The notes under the pieces: generated by a model
Database searches by the model: none
Seen by the model: the letters and a program-made list of their open reading frames with translations, nothing else
Told to the model about the DNA's origin: nothing
Position numbers and translations under genes: made by a program
Origin: Roseimaritima multifibrata
Lineage (GTDB): Bacteria > Planctomycetota > Planctomycetia > Pirellulales > Pirellulaceae
Length of the DNA: 64,000 bases
Assembly (NCBI RefSeq): GCF_007741495.1
Contig: NZ_CP036262.1
Span: 6,820,001-6,884,000 of the forward strand
Reading direction: 5' to 3'
Shown here: one piece after another, positions 20,956 through 29,281 of the stretch
Layout of the letters: each line of letters opens with the position of its first letter
Position numbering within the stretch: position 1 is the stretch's first letter

Positions 20956-22197
20956 TTAGCGCCCCACCTGAAAACAACCAAAATGATTTACGGCCATCGA
21001 CGTTATCATTTCATCGGCCTGCGACGCTAATGCCGGGTCCTGCTGTTTCGCAGCCTTTGCATGTTCGGCTGCCAGACCACTTTTCTGATGGTCCTGCAAA
21101 CATTTCGCCAACATCAAATGGTTGGTTCCACTCGGGTACCGTTCAACCAATTCCGTGTAGGCTTGCTCCTCGGCCAGCTTCATCCCCAAATGACGGTACG
21201 CATACGCGATTCCTTTAAGAGCACTGCTTAACCCCGCAACCTGTTGCGGTTGTTCAGGCTGTTCTTTCCAGTAATCAGCGGACGCTTGGTAGGCTTTCAA
21301 ACTTTCTTCATAACGTTCCATTCGCTGGTAACACAATCCTTGATAATCGAGTGCAATGGGATGGAAGCGATCGCCTGAAAGCAACGGCTGCAATTTCCGT
21401 AGTGCCTGCTGCGGTTGCTCTAACTGCAGCAACACTCCGACGCGTCCGCCCAATGCAGCCGTCGGCGCCGACGGACTTAAAGGACGCTCCGATTCAAGCA
21501 TGAGTTGCCGGTTCGCTTCTTGCAAATCCTTTACCAGGCTTCCCAGCGGAATTTCCTGCACCTTCCACTGCGGCTGTAACTGCCACAAGCGTTCGGCTTG
21601 GCCTAGACCTCGCAAGATTCTCTGATCTTGTAGCGAACGATTCAGTTCCGTCCGCAGGCCATTCGAAGCGCTGTCCACGTAAAGCGCTGGCAGGCAAACC
21701 GCCATCACCAAAAAGGCTAAATCCCAGCCCCAGCGACGATCGGAATTCCCCGTCAAAATCAGCTTTGACCAAGCGACCGCCAGCCCCACGGCCGCCATTG
21801 AAAACCAAGCCACCACCACCATCCACGGCCATGTCCCCCGAGAAGCGATTCCCGATTGGATCTGAAACGAGGCCGCCTGATAGACGACAAAAACGATTAC
21901 CACACACACTAGAAACAACAGTGCACGTATCCCGATCGAAACGGCTGAAGCTCTGGCCGCAAATCGCAGCGAACTGGGCAGCACCACCAACAAAGCACAC
22001 AACAGAACATCCATGCGTCCAAACACAAGGATCGCTTCCCCTGACCCGGCACGCAACTGACTGAACGCTGCAAAAACCAACGCGATTCCAAGCGTCAGTC
22101 CCAGCCCAGACAGCCAATGCTGCTGTTTCGCGTCACCCGTATTCACAGCGGAAACTGCCGCTGACATTTCGGGAAGTCGATTCCGTTTGGCATTCAT
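20956..22197 (-). CDS. Multi-pass membrane protein with C-terminal TPR domain
   Basis: 413 residues from ATG 22197. This start overlaps the upstream stop as ATGA, so translation is coupled. The N-terminal half has about five hydrophobic segments (e.g. 'WLSGLGLTLGIALVFAAF', 'ALLFLVCVVIVFVVYQAA', 'WMVVVAWFSMAAVGLAVAW'). The C-terminal half carries TPR-like helices ('ALRKLQPLLSGDRFHPIALD', 'YEESLKAYQASADYWKEQ', 'AYTELVERYPSGTNHLMLAK') presumably outside the membrane. Last gene of the cytochrome cluster; probably an accessory or assembly factor, by context only. Confidence 0.75.
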   Translation of the reverse strand: MNAKRNRLPEMSAAVSAVNTGDAKQQHWLSGLGLTLGIALVFAAFSQLRAGSGEAILVFGRMDVLLCALLVVLPSSLRFAARASAVSIGIRALLFLVCVVIVFVVYQAASFQIQSGIASRGTWPWMVVVAWFSMAAVGLAVAWSKLILTGNSDRRWGWDLAFLVMAVCLPALYVDSASNGLRTELNRSLQDQRILRGLGQAERLWQLQPQWKVQEIPLGSLVKDLQEANRQLMLESERPLSPSAPTAALGGRVGVLLQLEQPQQALRKLQPLLSGDRFHPIALDYQGLCYQRMERYEESLKAYQASADYWKEQPEQPQQVAGLSSALKGIAYAYRHLGMKLAEEQAYTELVERYPSGTNHLMLAKCLQDHQKSGLAAEHAKAAKQQDPALASQADEMITSMAVNHFGCFQVGR

Positions 22198-23156
22198 ACT
22201 TGCCCCGCCACAGAAGAGGCCGTTTTGGGTTTCGGGGACTTCCAAATCATCCCGTCAAAACCGTAGTGCATGAAAGCGACCATCAAATTGATGGTCACCC
22301 AAAATTCAAACCAGCCCTTGGAAACCAAGTAGTTCCCAGCTCCGATGACCAACACAAACACCATCAAGAACAGCAACCAAGTTCGAGCCATCGAACGAAA
22401 CAATTTGGTCGTCGACTTTGATTTCTGGACCGCCCAGGTCACGATCGACATGTATTCCAATGAATGAAACACCGCAGATGCCAGGGCCAACTGAATCACC
22501 AACGAATTATTTTCGTAATGGCAGGCAGCCAGCATTGCCACAAACAGGACCATCACGCTGGTCAGGTAGGCGACCGAGGGGAACCCGGTTGCCGGATAAC
22601 GGTACCAACGTCCCAATTGCCGCAGGACAAAAAACAAAGGGACAAACAACATGCTTCCATCCAGCCATGCCGCGATTTCACTGCCGCCAAACGGCCCGTC
22701 CTGCCATCCCCAACCAGCAACTCGAGCGATCGTGTAAAGCATGAACAAACGAAAAAAGACCTTCTCCACACGCAGCGCCACCGAACTGCTGGAACAGAAA
22801 CTCTTCCGCTCATAAATCCTGAAAATACCGTGATGCTGTGAGGAAAAATGCCAAGCGTTCCAGATGTAATCGACCACACCTAAACAGAGCAACGAACCAG
22901 TACCAAACTGCACGCACAGACAGACCGCAATCACGACTCCAGCGAACCCAATAAAGGTCCAGCGCCGATCAACATATTTGTCATGCTCGGCAGCGACCAA
23001 GATCAACGTAATCCAGCGATGCGGCGCAGTGATGAAATAGATCTGCCAAAACAACAGATTTTCGTGCGTGGTGATCCCGCCGGTGATATCGACCAGCAGC
23101 AGTAACGGCCAGAACAGGTTTGCAATAAATAGCAAATCGACCGCTGGCGAAAACAA
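22194..23156 (-). CDS. Multi-pass integral membrane protein of unknown family
   Basis: About 320 residues with roughly eight transmembrane helices, beginning 'FSPAVDLLFIANLFWPLLLLV'. Histidine-rich loops are visible ('ITAPHRWITLILVAAEHDKY', 'WNAWHFSSQHHGIF', 'HSLEYMSIVTW'), suggesting metal or haem contacts. The start is uncertain: the frame is open back to ATG 23396, but that would overlap the cytochrome gene by 190 bp. TTG 23156 is the nearest normal start, and CTG 23213 would overlap the cytochrome stop by 8 bp. Located between the cytochrome and TPR membrane genes, overlapping the latter by 4 bp. I do not recognise the family. Confidence 0.7.
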   Translation of the reverse strand: MFSPAVDLLFIANLFWPLLLLVDITGGITTHENLLFWQIYFITAPHRWITLILVAAEHDKYVDRRWTFIGFAGVVIAVCLCVQFGTGSLLCLGVVDYIWNAWHFSSQHHGIFRIYERKSFCSSSSVALRVEKVFFRLFMLYTIARVAGWGWQDGPFGGSEIAAWLDGSMLFVPLFFVLRQLGRWYRYPATGFPSVAYLTSVMVLFVAMLAACHYENNSLVIQLALASAVFHSLEYMSIVTWAVQKSKSTTKLFRSMARTWLLFLMVFVLVIGAGNYLVSKGWFEFWVTINLMVAFMHYGFDGMIWKSPKPKTASSVAGQV

Positions 23157-23205
23157 GAAACCGTATTTGTTCGTCGCAGTGCTAGGCGGAACAGAAGGTG
23201 CGTGA

Positions 23206-24363
23206 CTATTCAGGGGACCGAATCCAGTGATCGTGGAACTCGATTCCCGCCGTCCATTCGACAGCAGGCATATGACATTGAATGCAATCGCCAGTCGGCA
23301 TTTGCGGGCAGTCGTTGGAACTTTTGGGCTGATGACATTGTTGGCACCGTTCGATGTACAAACGGCGATCGGTAGAAACCGCGTCATGTGCATCATGACA
23401 ACTGGAACAGCCCATCTTCCCTGACGACTCGATAAAGCAGCGACTCTTTTTTAGTCCGTAGGGTTGAAAACGAACCAGTTCTTCCGGAGTGGCAGTGGGC
23501 GAAACCGAATCCGCATCACGATGACACTGCACACAGACCTTCATCGCTGCGGCCGGATTATCAAGCGTGACCAACGGCTTCGCCTGTTCGGCCAGCCCCT
23601 GCTCAGCCATCACCACATGTTTCTTACGCGGCCCATGACAGCGCTCACAGCCAACATTCGCGATATACAAATCCTGACGAATGGGCAAGTTCGGCGGAGG
23701 GCTCATCGTGGTGTGACAAGCCAAGCAGGCTCTCACACTAGCGTTATCTAGCGGACGTCCATAACATTCGATCGTCCCCTGCTGATAGTCGTCGAACCGT
23801 TCATGATCGGGAGTCACACCAATCGCATCGGAGGGAGCTAGGTAGGACCAACGCATTTCGACGCCGCGTTGTGACGATTCATCGACCCAGATCGGTGTCT
23901 GAGCATGGACTCCAGAACCAAGCAGCCAAGTAACGGGCATGGCGGGTGTGCCAGGATTCGCAACATCCTGAACGGTAAACTGATTATCGCGAGTCTGAAA
24001 TCGGAAACGTTGGTCGCGTCGTGGGTCCTCATAGGTTGCCAATTCAAGCAACTCTTCCGCCCACTGCGAATCGTGCATCATGGCCAGAGTATGTGAATGC
24101 CCGCTGCGTTTGTGGGCCTTCATTTCTTCGGCGTGGCAGGACGCACACGCAGCGTCGCCTGCAAAATTTGCAGCGATCAGCGCCTTCCAAGCTTCAACCT
24201 GTTCGTCGACAGGCGAACCGCCATCGAAAGGCTGAGCGGCATGTTCATCGGTGGTAGGTAGAGACCCACCGGTACCATCCCAGCCACCTGTCAAATAGAT
24301 CATCGCCGCCGCCAAAAGAATGACGACGGCGATGGGAACGGCAATACGAACCGGATTGATCAA
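23206..24363 (-). CDS. Seven-haem c-type cytochrome, membrane-anchored
   Basis: 385 residues. An N-terminal hydrophobic anchor (residues 6-27) precedes seven CXXCH haem sites: CASCH, CLACH, CERCH, CVQCH, CSSCH, CQQCH and CIQCH. Additional histidines ('HKRSGHSHTL', 'HVVMAEQG') could be distal ligands. It resembles cytochrome c554/NrfA-superfamily multihaem electron carriers and probably shuttles electrons in the periplasm. Start is TTG 24363, 2 bp past the lipoprotein gene's stop. The genes upstream (pseudopilin, lipoprotein) and downstream (two membrane proteins) are on the same strand with almost no gaps, suggesting one operon. Confidence 0.88.
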   Translation of the reverse strand: MINPVRIAVPIAVVILLAAAMIYLTGGWDGTGGSLPTTDEHAAQPFDGGSPVDEQVEAWKALIAANFAGDAACASCHAEEMKAHKRSGHSHTLAMMHDSQWAEELLELATYEDPRRDQRFRFQTRDNQFTVQDVANPGTPAMPVTWLLGSGVHAQTPIWVDESSQRGVEMRWSYLAPSDAIGVTPDHERFDDYQQGTIECYGRPLDNASVRACLACHTTMSPPPNLPIRQDLYIANVGCERCHGPRKKHVVMAEQGLAEQAKPLVTLDNPAAAMKVCVQCHRDADSVSPTATPEELVRFQPYGLKKSRCFIESSGKMGCSSCHDAHDAVSTDRRLYIERCQQCHQPKSSNDCPQMPTGDCIQCHMPAVEWTAGIEFHDHWIRSPE

Positions 24364-24365
24364 AA

Positions 24366-24788
24366 TTAACCTAACGGAGCGTCTTTAATTTTCCAAGCTT
24401 CACCACTTCGCTGCAGCGTCCAAGTCTGCTCGACTTCGCCGGTATCCTTACCGCCCTTTCCGCTGTCACTACCTCCGGTTTCAAAAACACCACCAAAGAT
24501 CTTAACCTTCAACGTAGCGTTATCGCCTTCGATTACCGGTTCACCCACAACTTCATAACCACGCGAAGCGTACTCCGAACGGTTTTTGGGTGCGGCCCCG
24601 GCCACAAAGGCTTCCTCAAACATTGCCTGATCGCCTGCTGCATCGCCCAAGCCTTCGACTTGGGCGTAGGCGTCCTGTTCCAAAGTCGATACAGCTGCGG
24701 CACCTCCGCCACAGCCTAGCATCAAACCCAAAACGGGAAGGGAAACGGCAAGGATCCAATTTGCTTTTTTACTCATTTGAATTTCCAT
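24366..24788 (-). CDS. Small lipoprotein, cassette copy 1
   Basis: 140 residues with a type II signal peptide and lipobox 'LGLMLGC' (Cys about residue 26), then a compact domain ending 'EQTWTLQRSGEAWKIKDAPLG'. It has a near-twin at 26681-27103. ATG 24788 forms a TAATG overlap with the stop of the pseudopilin gene; the same junction is kept in the second cassette, which supports this start over the internal ATG 24776. Function unknown; co-occurrence with a DUF1559 pseudopilin is a planctomycete pattern. Confidence 0.85.
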   Translation of the reverse strand: MEIQMSKKANWILAVSLPVLGLMLGCGGGAAAVSTLEQDAYAQVEGLGDAAGDQAMFEEAFVAGAAPKNRSEYASRGYEVVGEPVIEGDNATLKVKIFGGVFETGGSDSGKGGKDTGEVEQTWTLQRSGEAWKIKDAPLG

Positions 24789-25876
24789 TACTCCGAAATA
24801 GCCTCACCACCTTGCGCGGTCGCCAACGCATGCCAAACATTAACACGATCAATGGTTTCCGAAACAAAATGCACGGAACCATCCGCCCTTAACGTATTGA
24901 CCCCGGAAGGATGCAAACTCCTAGCGGCCGCATAAACATCGGCTGTCGCTCGTTCCTCGGTACAGATCAAATTCGGTCCGGCTTTAGAGACAAAACTCTC
25001 ATCGCAAGCAGCGATCACGTCGTTTTCTTTCGAGTTCGGACTAAGGAACGCCGAGAATATCGTAGCCCCCATAGCAGGCGACATCCAGACTCCACGAATG
25101 TCCGTTTTCGTATCCGTCGACAGAACCTCACTTAACGCAATCGTATTACTCATTCCATCTACAAAGTCCTGACTTCCCATTCCATTCTTATTCTGGAATC
25201 GATCGCCACTGCCACCAAGGCTTTTCACGATCTTTTCCTGAGTGGTGTAGTAGGTTCCAAACGCACCGCGAGTCTGATTGGATTCCCAGGAAAGCATATT
25301 TCCAGATCCCCAGCTAACCGCGTAGTTGCTACCTTTGGCGACCGCTTCTAGCCCATAACTACCATCGGTAAACTGAACTTCCGAATTCAAGGCAGTTGGA
25401 CAGCGGGCGAACTCAGGCAACTGATCGCGGCCCGTATGATTTGGAGCCTGCCACTCGCAGTCATCGCATGGATTCTGAGTGTGCTCGTCAGCGCGAGCCG
25501 CTTCGCAGCTCTTGATCCGGTCCCACATAGCGGGCTGTTCCATGAATGGGAATAGCATTGGCAGCCAGTGCCAACCCAATTCATTCTGTCCATGCTGCCA
25601 GCCACCCGTTTTGTAACGGTTACCCGATTCGTCGTAGCACAAGTATCCCGGCGGGAACGATCCATGAACATCCATGTGATTCTGCATCGCCAACCCCAGT
25701 TGCTTCATGTTGTTTTGGCACTGCATCCGCCTCGCTGCTTCACGCGCCGCTTGGACCGCAGGCAACAACAACCCCACCAGCACACCAATGATTGCAATCA
25801 CGACCAACAATTCAACAAGCGTAAACGCAGGCCGTCGCCCCGCGTTCCTGAAAAAAAACTTCTTTTCTTGAGACAT
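24788..25876 (-). CDS. DUF1559 type II pseudopilin-like protein, cassette copy 1
   Basis: 362 residues. The prepilin-type N-terminus '[20 protein letters not shown]' is cleaved before Phe in this family and keeps Glu at position 5 of the mature helix; '[20 protein letters not shown]' then leads into DUF1559. Such proteins are anchored through the N-terminal helix, and their assembly into pili in planctomycetes is unproven. The C-terminus has the family hallmark '[20 protein letters not shown]'. Cysteines in 'NPCDDCEW' may form a metal or disulfide site. Coupled to the lipoprotein gene by TAATG. Confidence 0.92.
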   Translation of the reverse strand: MSQEKKFFFRNAGRRPAFTLVELLVVIAIIGVLVGLLLPAVQAAREAARRMQCQNNMKQLGLAMQNHMDVHGSFPPGYLCYDESGNRYKTGGWQHGQNELGWHWLPMLFPFMEQPAMWDRIKSCEAARADEHTQNPCDDCEWQAPNHTGRDQLPEFARCPTALNSEVQFTDGSYGLEAVAKGSNYAVSWGSGNMLSWESNQTRGAFGTYYTTQEKIVKSLGGSGDRFQNKNGMGSQDFVDGMSNTIALSEVLSTDTKTDIRGVWMSPAMGATIFSAFLSPNSKENDVIAACDESFVSKAGPNLICTEERATADVYAAARSLHPSGVNTLRADGSVHFVSETIDRVNVWHALATAQGGEAISE

Positions 25877-26662
25877 GACACCCTCACCTAAAGAAAAACG
25901 TTAAAGGGTGAACGAACCGACGATTCAATCCCTCCCAAACAAACAATCTCGAGAGAAGAAGCACCAGTAACGAACACCCCCCAAAAGGGAACGGCAAGGC
26001 ATCCTACGGTTTCCCGCACCAAATCGCCAGAAAAATCTTAACAAACTAATCATGGTTTCAAGAACATTCCGAACGCATCTAGGGAATCGATACCCCCAGT
26101 GAGCCTCCTTTCCGGCTGACGGCTGAGGAATCCCGCCTGCCGAAAAGATACATGCGTTCAGTATGCCCGATCGATTTCGGGCTCTCTTTCCGGTTGAGGC
26201 AACAGCCGCTGCCACTCATTGAAATGGTTACTCAACCCTCCGGACTGAGACCTATCGATAACGCACAACCGAGCAGCGCCGACAACCTCTGGTAGAGGAA
26301 TCTTGTTTTACATTCCGTACCAAAAAGCGTTTAAACAAACGCGAGCAGTGGAAGTGGTCTAGTAACCGAGTCGCGTACCTGTTTTCACGCTTAGTTAGGT
26401 TCGACCCCGCTCATGAAGAGCAAAACGGTTCCCTGAGCAAGGGGAAAGAAACCGCGTGTAAAACCGAATGCCAGAGTAAGAACAGAGGTCACCCTCTCTT
26501 CGTGATTTACTCTATAGCGTCTCCATGCCCGCCTTTGATTTCGAATATCCGCTCCATACCAAACAAGTTGGCACGGAGCCGATTCCAGTCGTCGAGACCT
26601 TCGCACTCAAACACCATGAGAGCCGAGGGGCCATCCGCGTAAGCAGAGCGCCCCGATTCTCG
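25877..26662. other. Spacer between duplicated cassettes, no gene seen
   Basis: About 790 bp without a coding region I would accept and without clear repeats. It presumably includes the promoter of the downstream cassette. Its right edge meets a vestige of the cytochrome gene start. Confidence 0.6.
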
Positions 26663-26680
26663 GAACCGGATTGATCAAAA
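26663..26680 (-). pseudogene. Vestigial start of a duplicated cytochrome c gene
   Basis: The 19 bases at 26663-26681 (GAACCGGATTGATCAAAAT) are identical to 24348-24366, which spans the TTG start and first codons (M-I-N-P-V) of the seven-haem cytochrome gene. Similarity stops right after, so the duplicated unit broke off inside the cytochrome gene. Confidence 0.75.
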
Positions 26681-27103
26681 TCAACCTAGCGGAGCGTCTT
26701 TAATTTTCCATTCTTCGCCACTTCTTTGCAGCGTCCAGGTCTGTTCCACTTCACCGGTTTCGCTTCCAACGCTACTGCGGTCGCTGCTACCTGTTGCATG
26801 CACACCGCCAAAAATTTTAACGGTAAGCGTCGCCGATTCGCCATTAACTTCTGGCTCGCCGACAACTTGGTAACCTCGGACTGCGTAGTCTTTGCGATTC
26901 TTCGGAGCCGCTCCTGCGACAAAGGCTTCGTTGAACAGCGTTTCATCGCCAGCAACGTCGCCCAGTCCTTCGACTTGTGCAAATGCGTCTTGCTTAAGCG
27001 TGGCAACCGCAGGGGAACTTCCACCACAGCCTACAACCAAGCCAAGCACGGGCACACAGGCCAACAACATCCACTTCATCTTGATATTCACTTTCGTATT
27101 CAT
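26681..27103 (-). CDS. Small lipoprotein, cassette copy 2
   Basis: 140 residues, same length as copy 1 and alike over most of its length ('DAFAQVEGLGDVAGDETLFNEAFVAGAAPKNR' region; identical 'EQTWTLQRSGE.WKIKDAPLG' end). Lipobox 'LGLVVGC'. ATG 27103 overlaps the pseudopilin stop as TAATG. Divergence is concentrated in the signal peptide and the Gly/Ser-rich loop 'GGVHATGSSDRSSVGSETGE'. No cytochrome gene follows, only its vestige. Confidence 0.85.
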   Translation of the reverse strand: MNTKVNIKMKWMLLACVPVLGLVVGCGGSSPAVATLKQDAFAQVEGLGDVAGDETLFNEAFVAGAAPKNRKDYAVRGYQVVGEPEVNGESATLTVKIFGGVHATGSSDRSSVGSETGEVEQTWTLQRSGEEWKIKDAPLG

Positions 27104-28191
27104 TATTCAGAAACAACCTCACCATTCTGTGCCGTTGCCATCGCTTGCCAAACATTTACAAGATCAATGGTTTCAGACCCAAACCGTACGGAACCATCTG
27201 CCATCAGCACATTCACACCGGAAGGATGCTGGCTTCTGGCTGCGGCGTACACATCGGCGGTTGAACGCTCTTCGGCACAGACCATATTCGGTCCAGCTCC
27301 GGTGGAGTAGCCTTCATCGCAAGCCGCGATAACATCGTTCTCTTTTGAATTTGGACTCAGGAAAGCCGAGAAGATGGTCGCTCCCATCGCAGGCGACATC
27401 CAGACTCCGCGAATATCGGTGGTGGTGTCGGTCGACAACACTTCGCTAAGTGCCATGGTATTGCTCATGCCGTCATCGAAATCTTGGCTGCCCATTCCAC
27501 GTTTGTTCTGGAAGCGGTCGCCACTTCCTCCCAAACCGACGACGATCTGTTCCTGCGTCGTGTAATACGTCCCGTAAGCTCCGCGAGTCTTGCTGCTTTC
27601 CCAGGAAAGCATGTTTCCCGATCCCCAGCTGACCGCGTAATTACTTCCCTTGGCAAGTGCTTCTAGGCCATAGCTACCGTCACTAAACTGGACCTCTGAA
27701 TTGGTTGCTGAAGGGCAACGCGAGAAACCGGGCAACTGGCCTCGGCCCGTATGTTCCGGAGCTTGGTATTCGCAGTCATCACAAGGGTTCTGCGTATGCT
27801 GCGGGCCGCGGCGTTCCTCGCACAGTTTGATCCGCTCCCAGAGTGCTGGCTGTTCCATGTAAGGGAAAAGCATTGGCAACCAATGCCAGCCCATTTCATT
27901 TTGCCCATGTTGCCAGCCACCGGTTTTGTAGCGATTCCCCGATTCGTCGTAGCAAAGATAGCCTGGCGGGAACGAGCCATAGGTATCCATGTGATTGTGC
28001 ATCGCCAAACCCAATTGCTTCATATTGTTTTGGCACTGCATTCGGCGAGCGGCTTCGCGAGCGGCTTGAACCGCCGGCAACAACAACCCCACCAAAACGC
28101 CAATAATGGCAATCACAACCAGCAATTCCACAAGCGTAAATGCCGAGCGTCGCCCAGCAATCGCAGCCGCAGACTTATGTCGCATTGACAT
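27103..28191 (-). CDS. DUF1559 type II pseudopilin-like protein, cassette copy 2
   Basis: 362 residues, the same length as copy 1 and matching it at most positions, including '[18 protein letters not shown]', '[16 protein letters not shown]', '[12 protein letters not shown]' and '[16 protein letters not shown]'. Differences are scattered and conservative, implying that both copies stay under selection. It heads the second cassette, next to the repeat array; start is ATG 28191. Confidence 0.92.
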   Translation of the reverse strand: MSMRHKSAAAIAGRRSAFTLVELLVVIAIIGVLVGLLLPAVQAAREAARRMQCQNNMKQLGLAMHNHMDTYGSFPPGYLCYDESGNRYKTGGWQHGQNEMGWHWLPMLFPYMEQPALWERIKLCEERRGPQHTQNPCDDCEYQAPEHTGRGQLPGFSRCPSATNSEVQFSDGSYGLEALAKGSNYAVSWGSGNMLSWESSKTRGAYGTYYTTQEQIVVGLGGSGDRFQNKRGMGSQDFDDGMSNTMALSEVLSTDTTTDIRGVWMSPAMGATIFSAFLSPNSKENDVIAACDEGYSTGAGPNMVCAEERSTADVYAAARSQHPSGVNVLMADGSVRFGSETIDLVNVWQAMATAQNGEVVSE

Positions 28192-28395
28192 ATCAATAAG
28201 TCCTCAATGATTCCAACAATTCTCTTTCCGGCGCGAACCAATTGGCTCATAGAAACGGCTCGGAAGAATATCTCCCGCGGATTAGAACCACCGACAATGA
28301 ACAAAAGGTGATCGCCGCATTAAGAATAGATGAAGAGCCCTTAAAAATTTAATTGAACGTCGCCTTTCGCGTCCGGTCGACCCTCGTAGCTCCGA

Positions 28396-28680
28396 CCCTC
28401 GTAGCTACGCCTCTCCGAGGCGGAGAACCCTGCAAGCACGAGTCTCGGAGAGACTCTACTACGTGCTATTACCCTCACCCGGATGGCAGTCCCTGGACAG
28501 CGATGTCGCGTCGCCACACCCTCGTAGCTCCGCCTCTCCGAGGCGGAGAACCCAGCAAGCACGAGTCTCGGAGAGACTCTACTACGTGCTATGTCCCTCA
28601 CCCGGATGGCAATACTTGGACAGCGATGTCGCAACGCCTCACCCCTCGTAGCTCCGCCTCTCGGGACGCGAAAAGAATAA
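28396..28680 (+). repeat. Tandem repeat, 123-bp period, about 2.2 copies
   Basis: Units begin CCCTCGTAGCT at 28396, 28519 and 28642 (last one cut short). Each holds two hairpins, CTCCGCCT/AGGCGGAG (TACGCCT in unit 1) and AGTCTC-GGA-GAGACT, then CCCTCACCCGGATGGCA and GACAGCGATGTCGC. Confidence 0.9.
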
Positions 28681-28793
28681 GTAAAGAAAATCTGGCTCCC
28701 CTCGTCCTCAAAACAAGCTCGCTTAAAACAGGTTTGATATTGAATCACCTGTTCGCCAGCTAGTTCAGTTGAACGCGATTCAAAGGCTTGTTT

Positions 28794-28938
28794 TGGGGGA
28801 GAGGGGCTGGGGGAGAGGGGGCCGACAGAGGTAGGCAAGGGATGACACAAACGCTTGAATTGCGGGACGTTATCTGGTCCTGCACTGCAAAATCGCCTCG
28901 CGGAAATCCCCCCTTTTCCCCCAGCCCCTCTCCCCCAA
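28794..28938. repeat. Inverted repeat of G-rich and C-rich arms
   Basis: GGGGGAGAGGGGCTGGGGGA (from about 28794) is complemented by TCCCCCAGCCCCTCTCCCCC-type sequence (about 28917-28938). A related, more distant pair, CTGGCTCCCCTCG (28692) and CGAGGGGAGCCAG (29026), encloses it, so the structure is nested. Confidence 0.8.
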
Positions 28939-29059
28939 GCAAGCTCCGCCAAATCAAACGAAAAGGCCGCGACCACGGAATGAGCTAGCTAAGATTTCTT
29001 CCGCAACAAAGGCTTGCTTAGGGGCGAGGGGAGCCAGACTTTCGTCAGTTATAAATTTT

Positions 29060-29270
29060 TAGCCTCTCCGAGGCGGAGAACCCAACAAGCACGAACCTCG
29101 TAGCTCCGCCTCTCCGAGGCGGAGAACCCAGCCAGCACGAGCCTCGTAGCTCCGCCTCTCCGAGGCGGAGAACCCTGCAAGCACGAGTCTCGGAGAGACT
29201 CTACTACGTGCCATTACCCTCACCCGGATGGCAATGCCTGGGCAGCGATGTCGCGTCGGCTACGCTTCAG
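29060..29270 (+). repeat. Second cluster of the 28.4-kb hairpin units
   Basis: Three successive CCTCTCCGAGGCGGAGAACC units about 45 bp apart, the last followed by the full AGTCTCGGAGAGACT hairpin and CCCTCACCCGGATGGCA tail, in the same orientation as 28396-28680. It ends next to the rarA stop. Confidence 0.88.
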
Positions 29271-29281
29271 CTGACGAAACC

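Larger units (their letters stand above)
28192..29281. other. 1.1-kb intergenic repeat region, no gene accepted
   Basis: Contains a 123-bp tandem repeat, a G/C-strand inverted repeat, and a second cluster of the same hairpin units, listed separately. Open frames through the tandem repeat exist only because 123 is a multiple of three. Confidence 0.75.

Noticed and set aside
26391-26606. 71-codon open frame in the cassette spacer
   Set aside because: No signal, domain or neighbour support; the length is what chance gives in this composition.
28353-28763. Open frame of 136 codons across the tandem repeat (+)
   Set aside because: It exists because the 123-bp repeat is a multiple of three and lacks a proper start; no domain or signal peptide is visible.
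28396-29270. CRISPR array
   Set aside because: Repeat units are 45 or 123 bp with hairpins, the intervening parts are also repeated rather than unique, and no cas gene is present.
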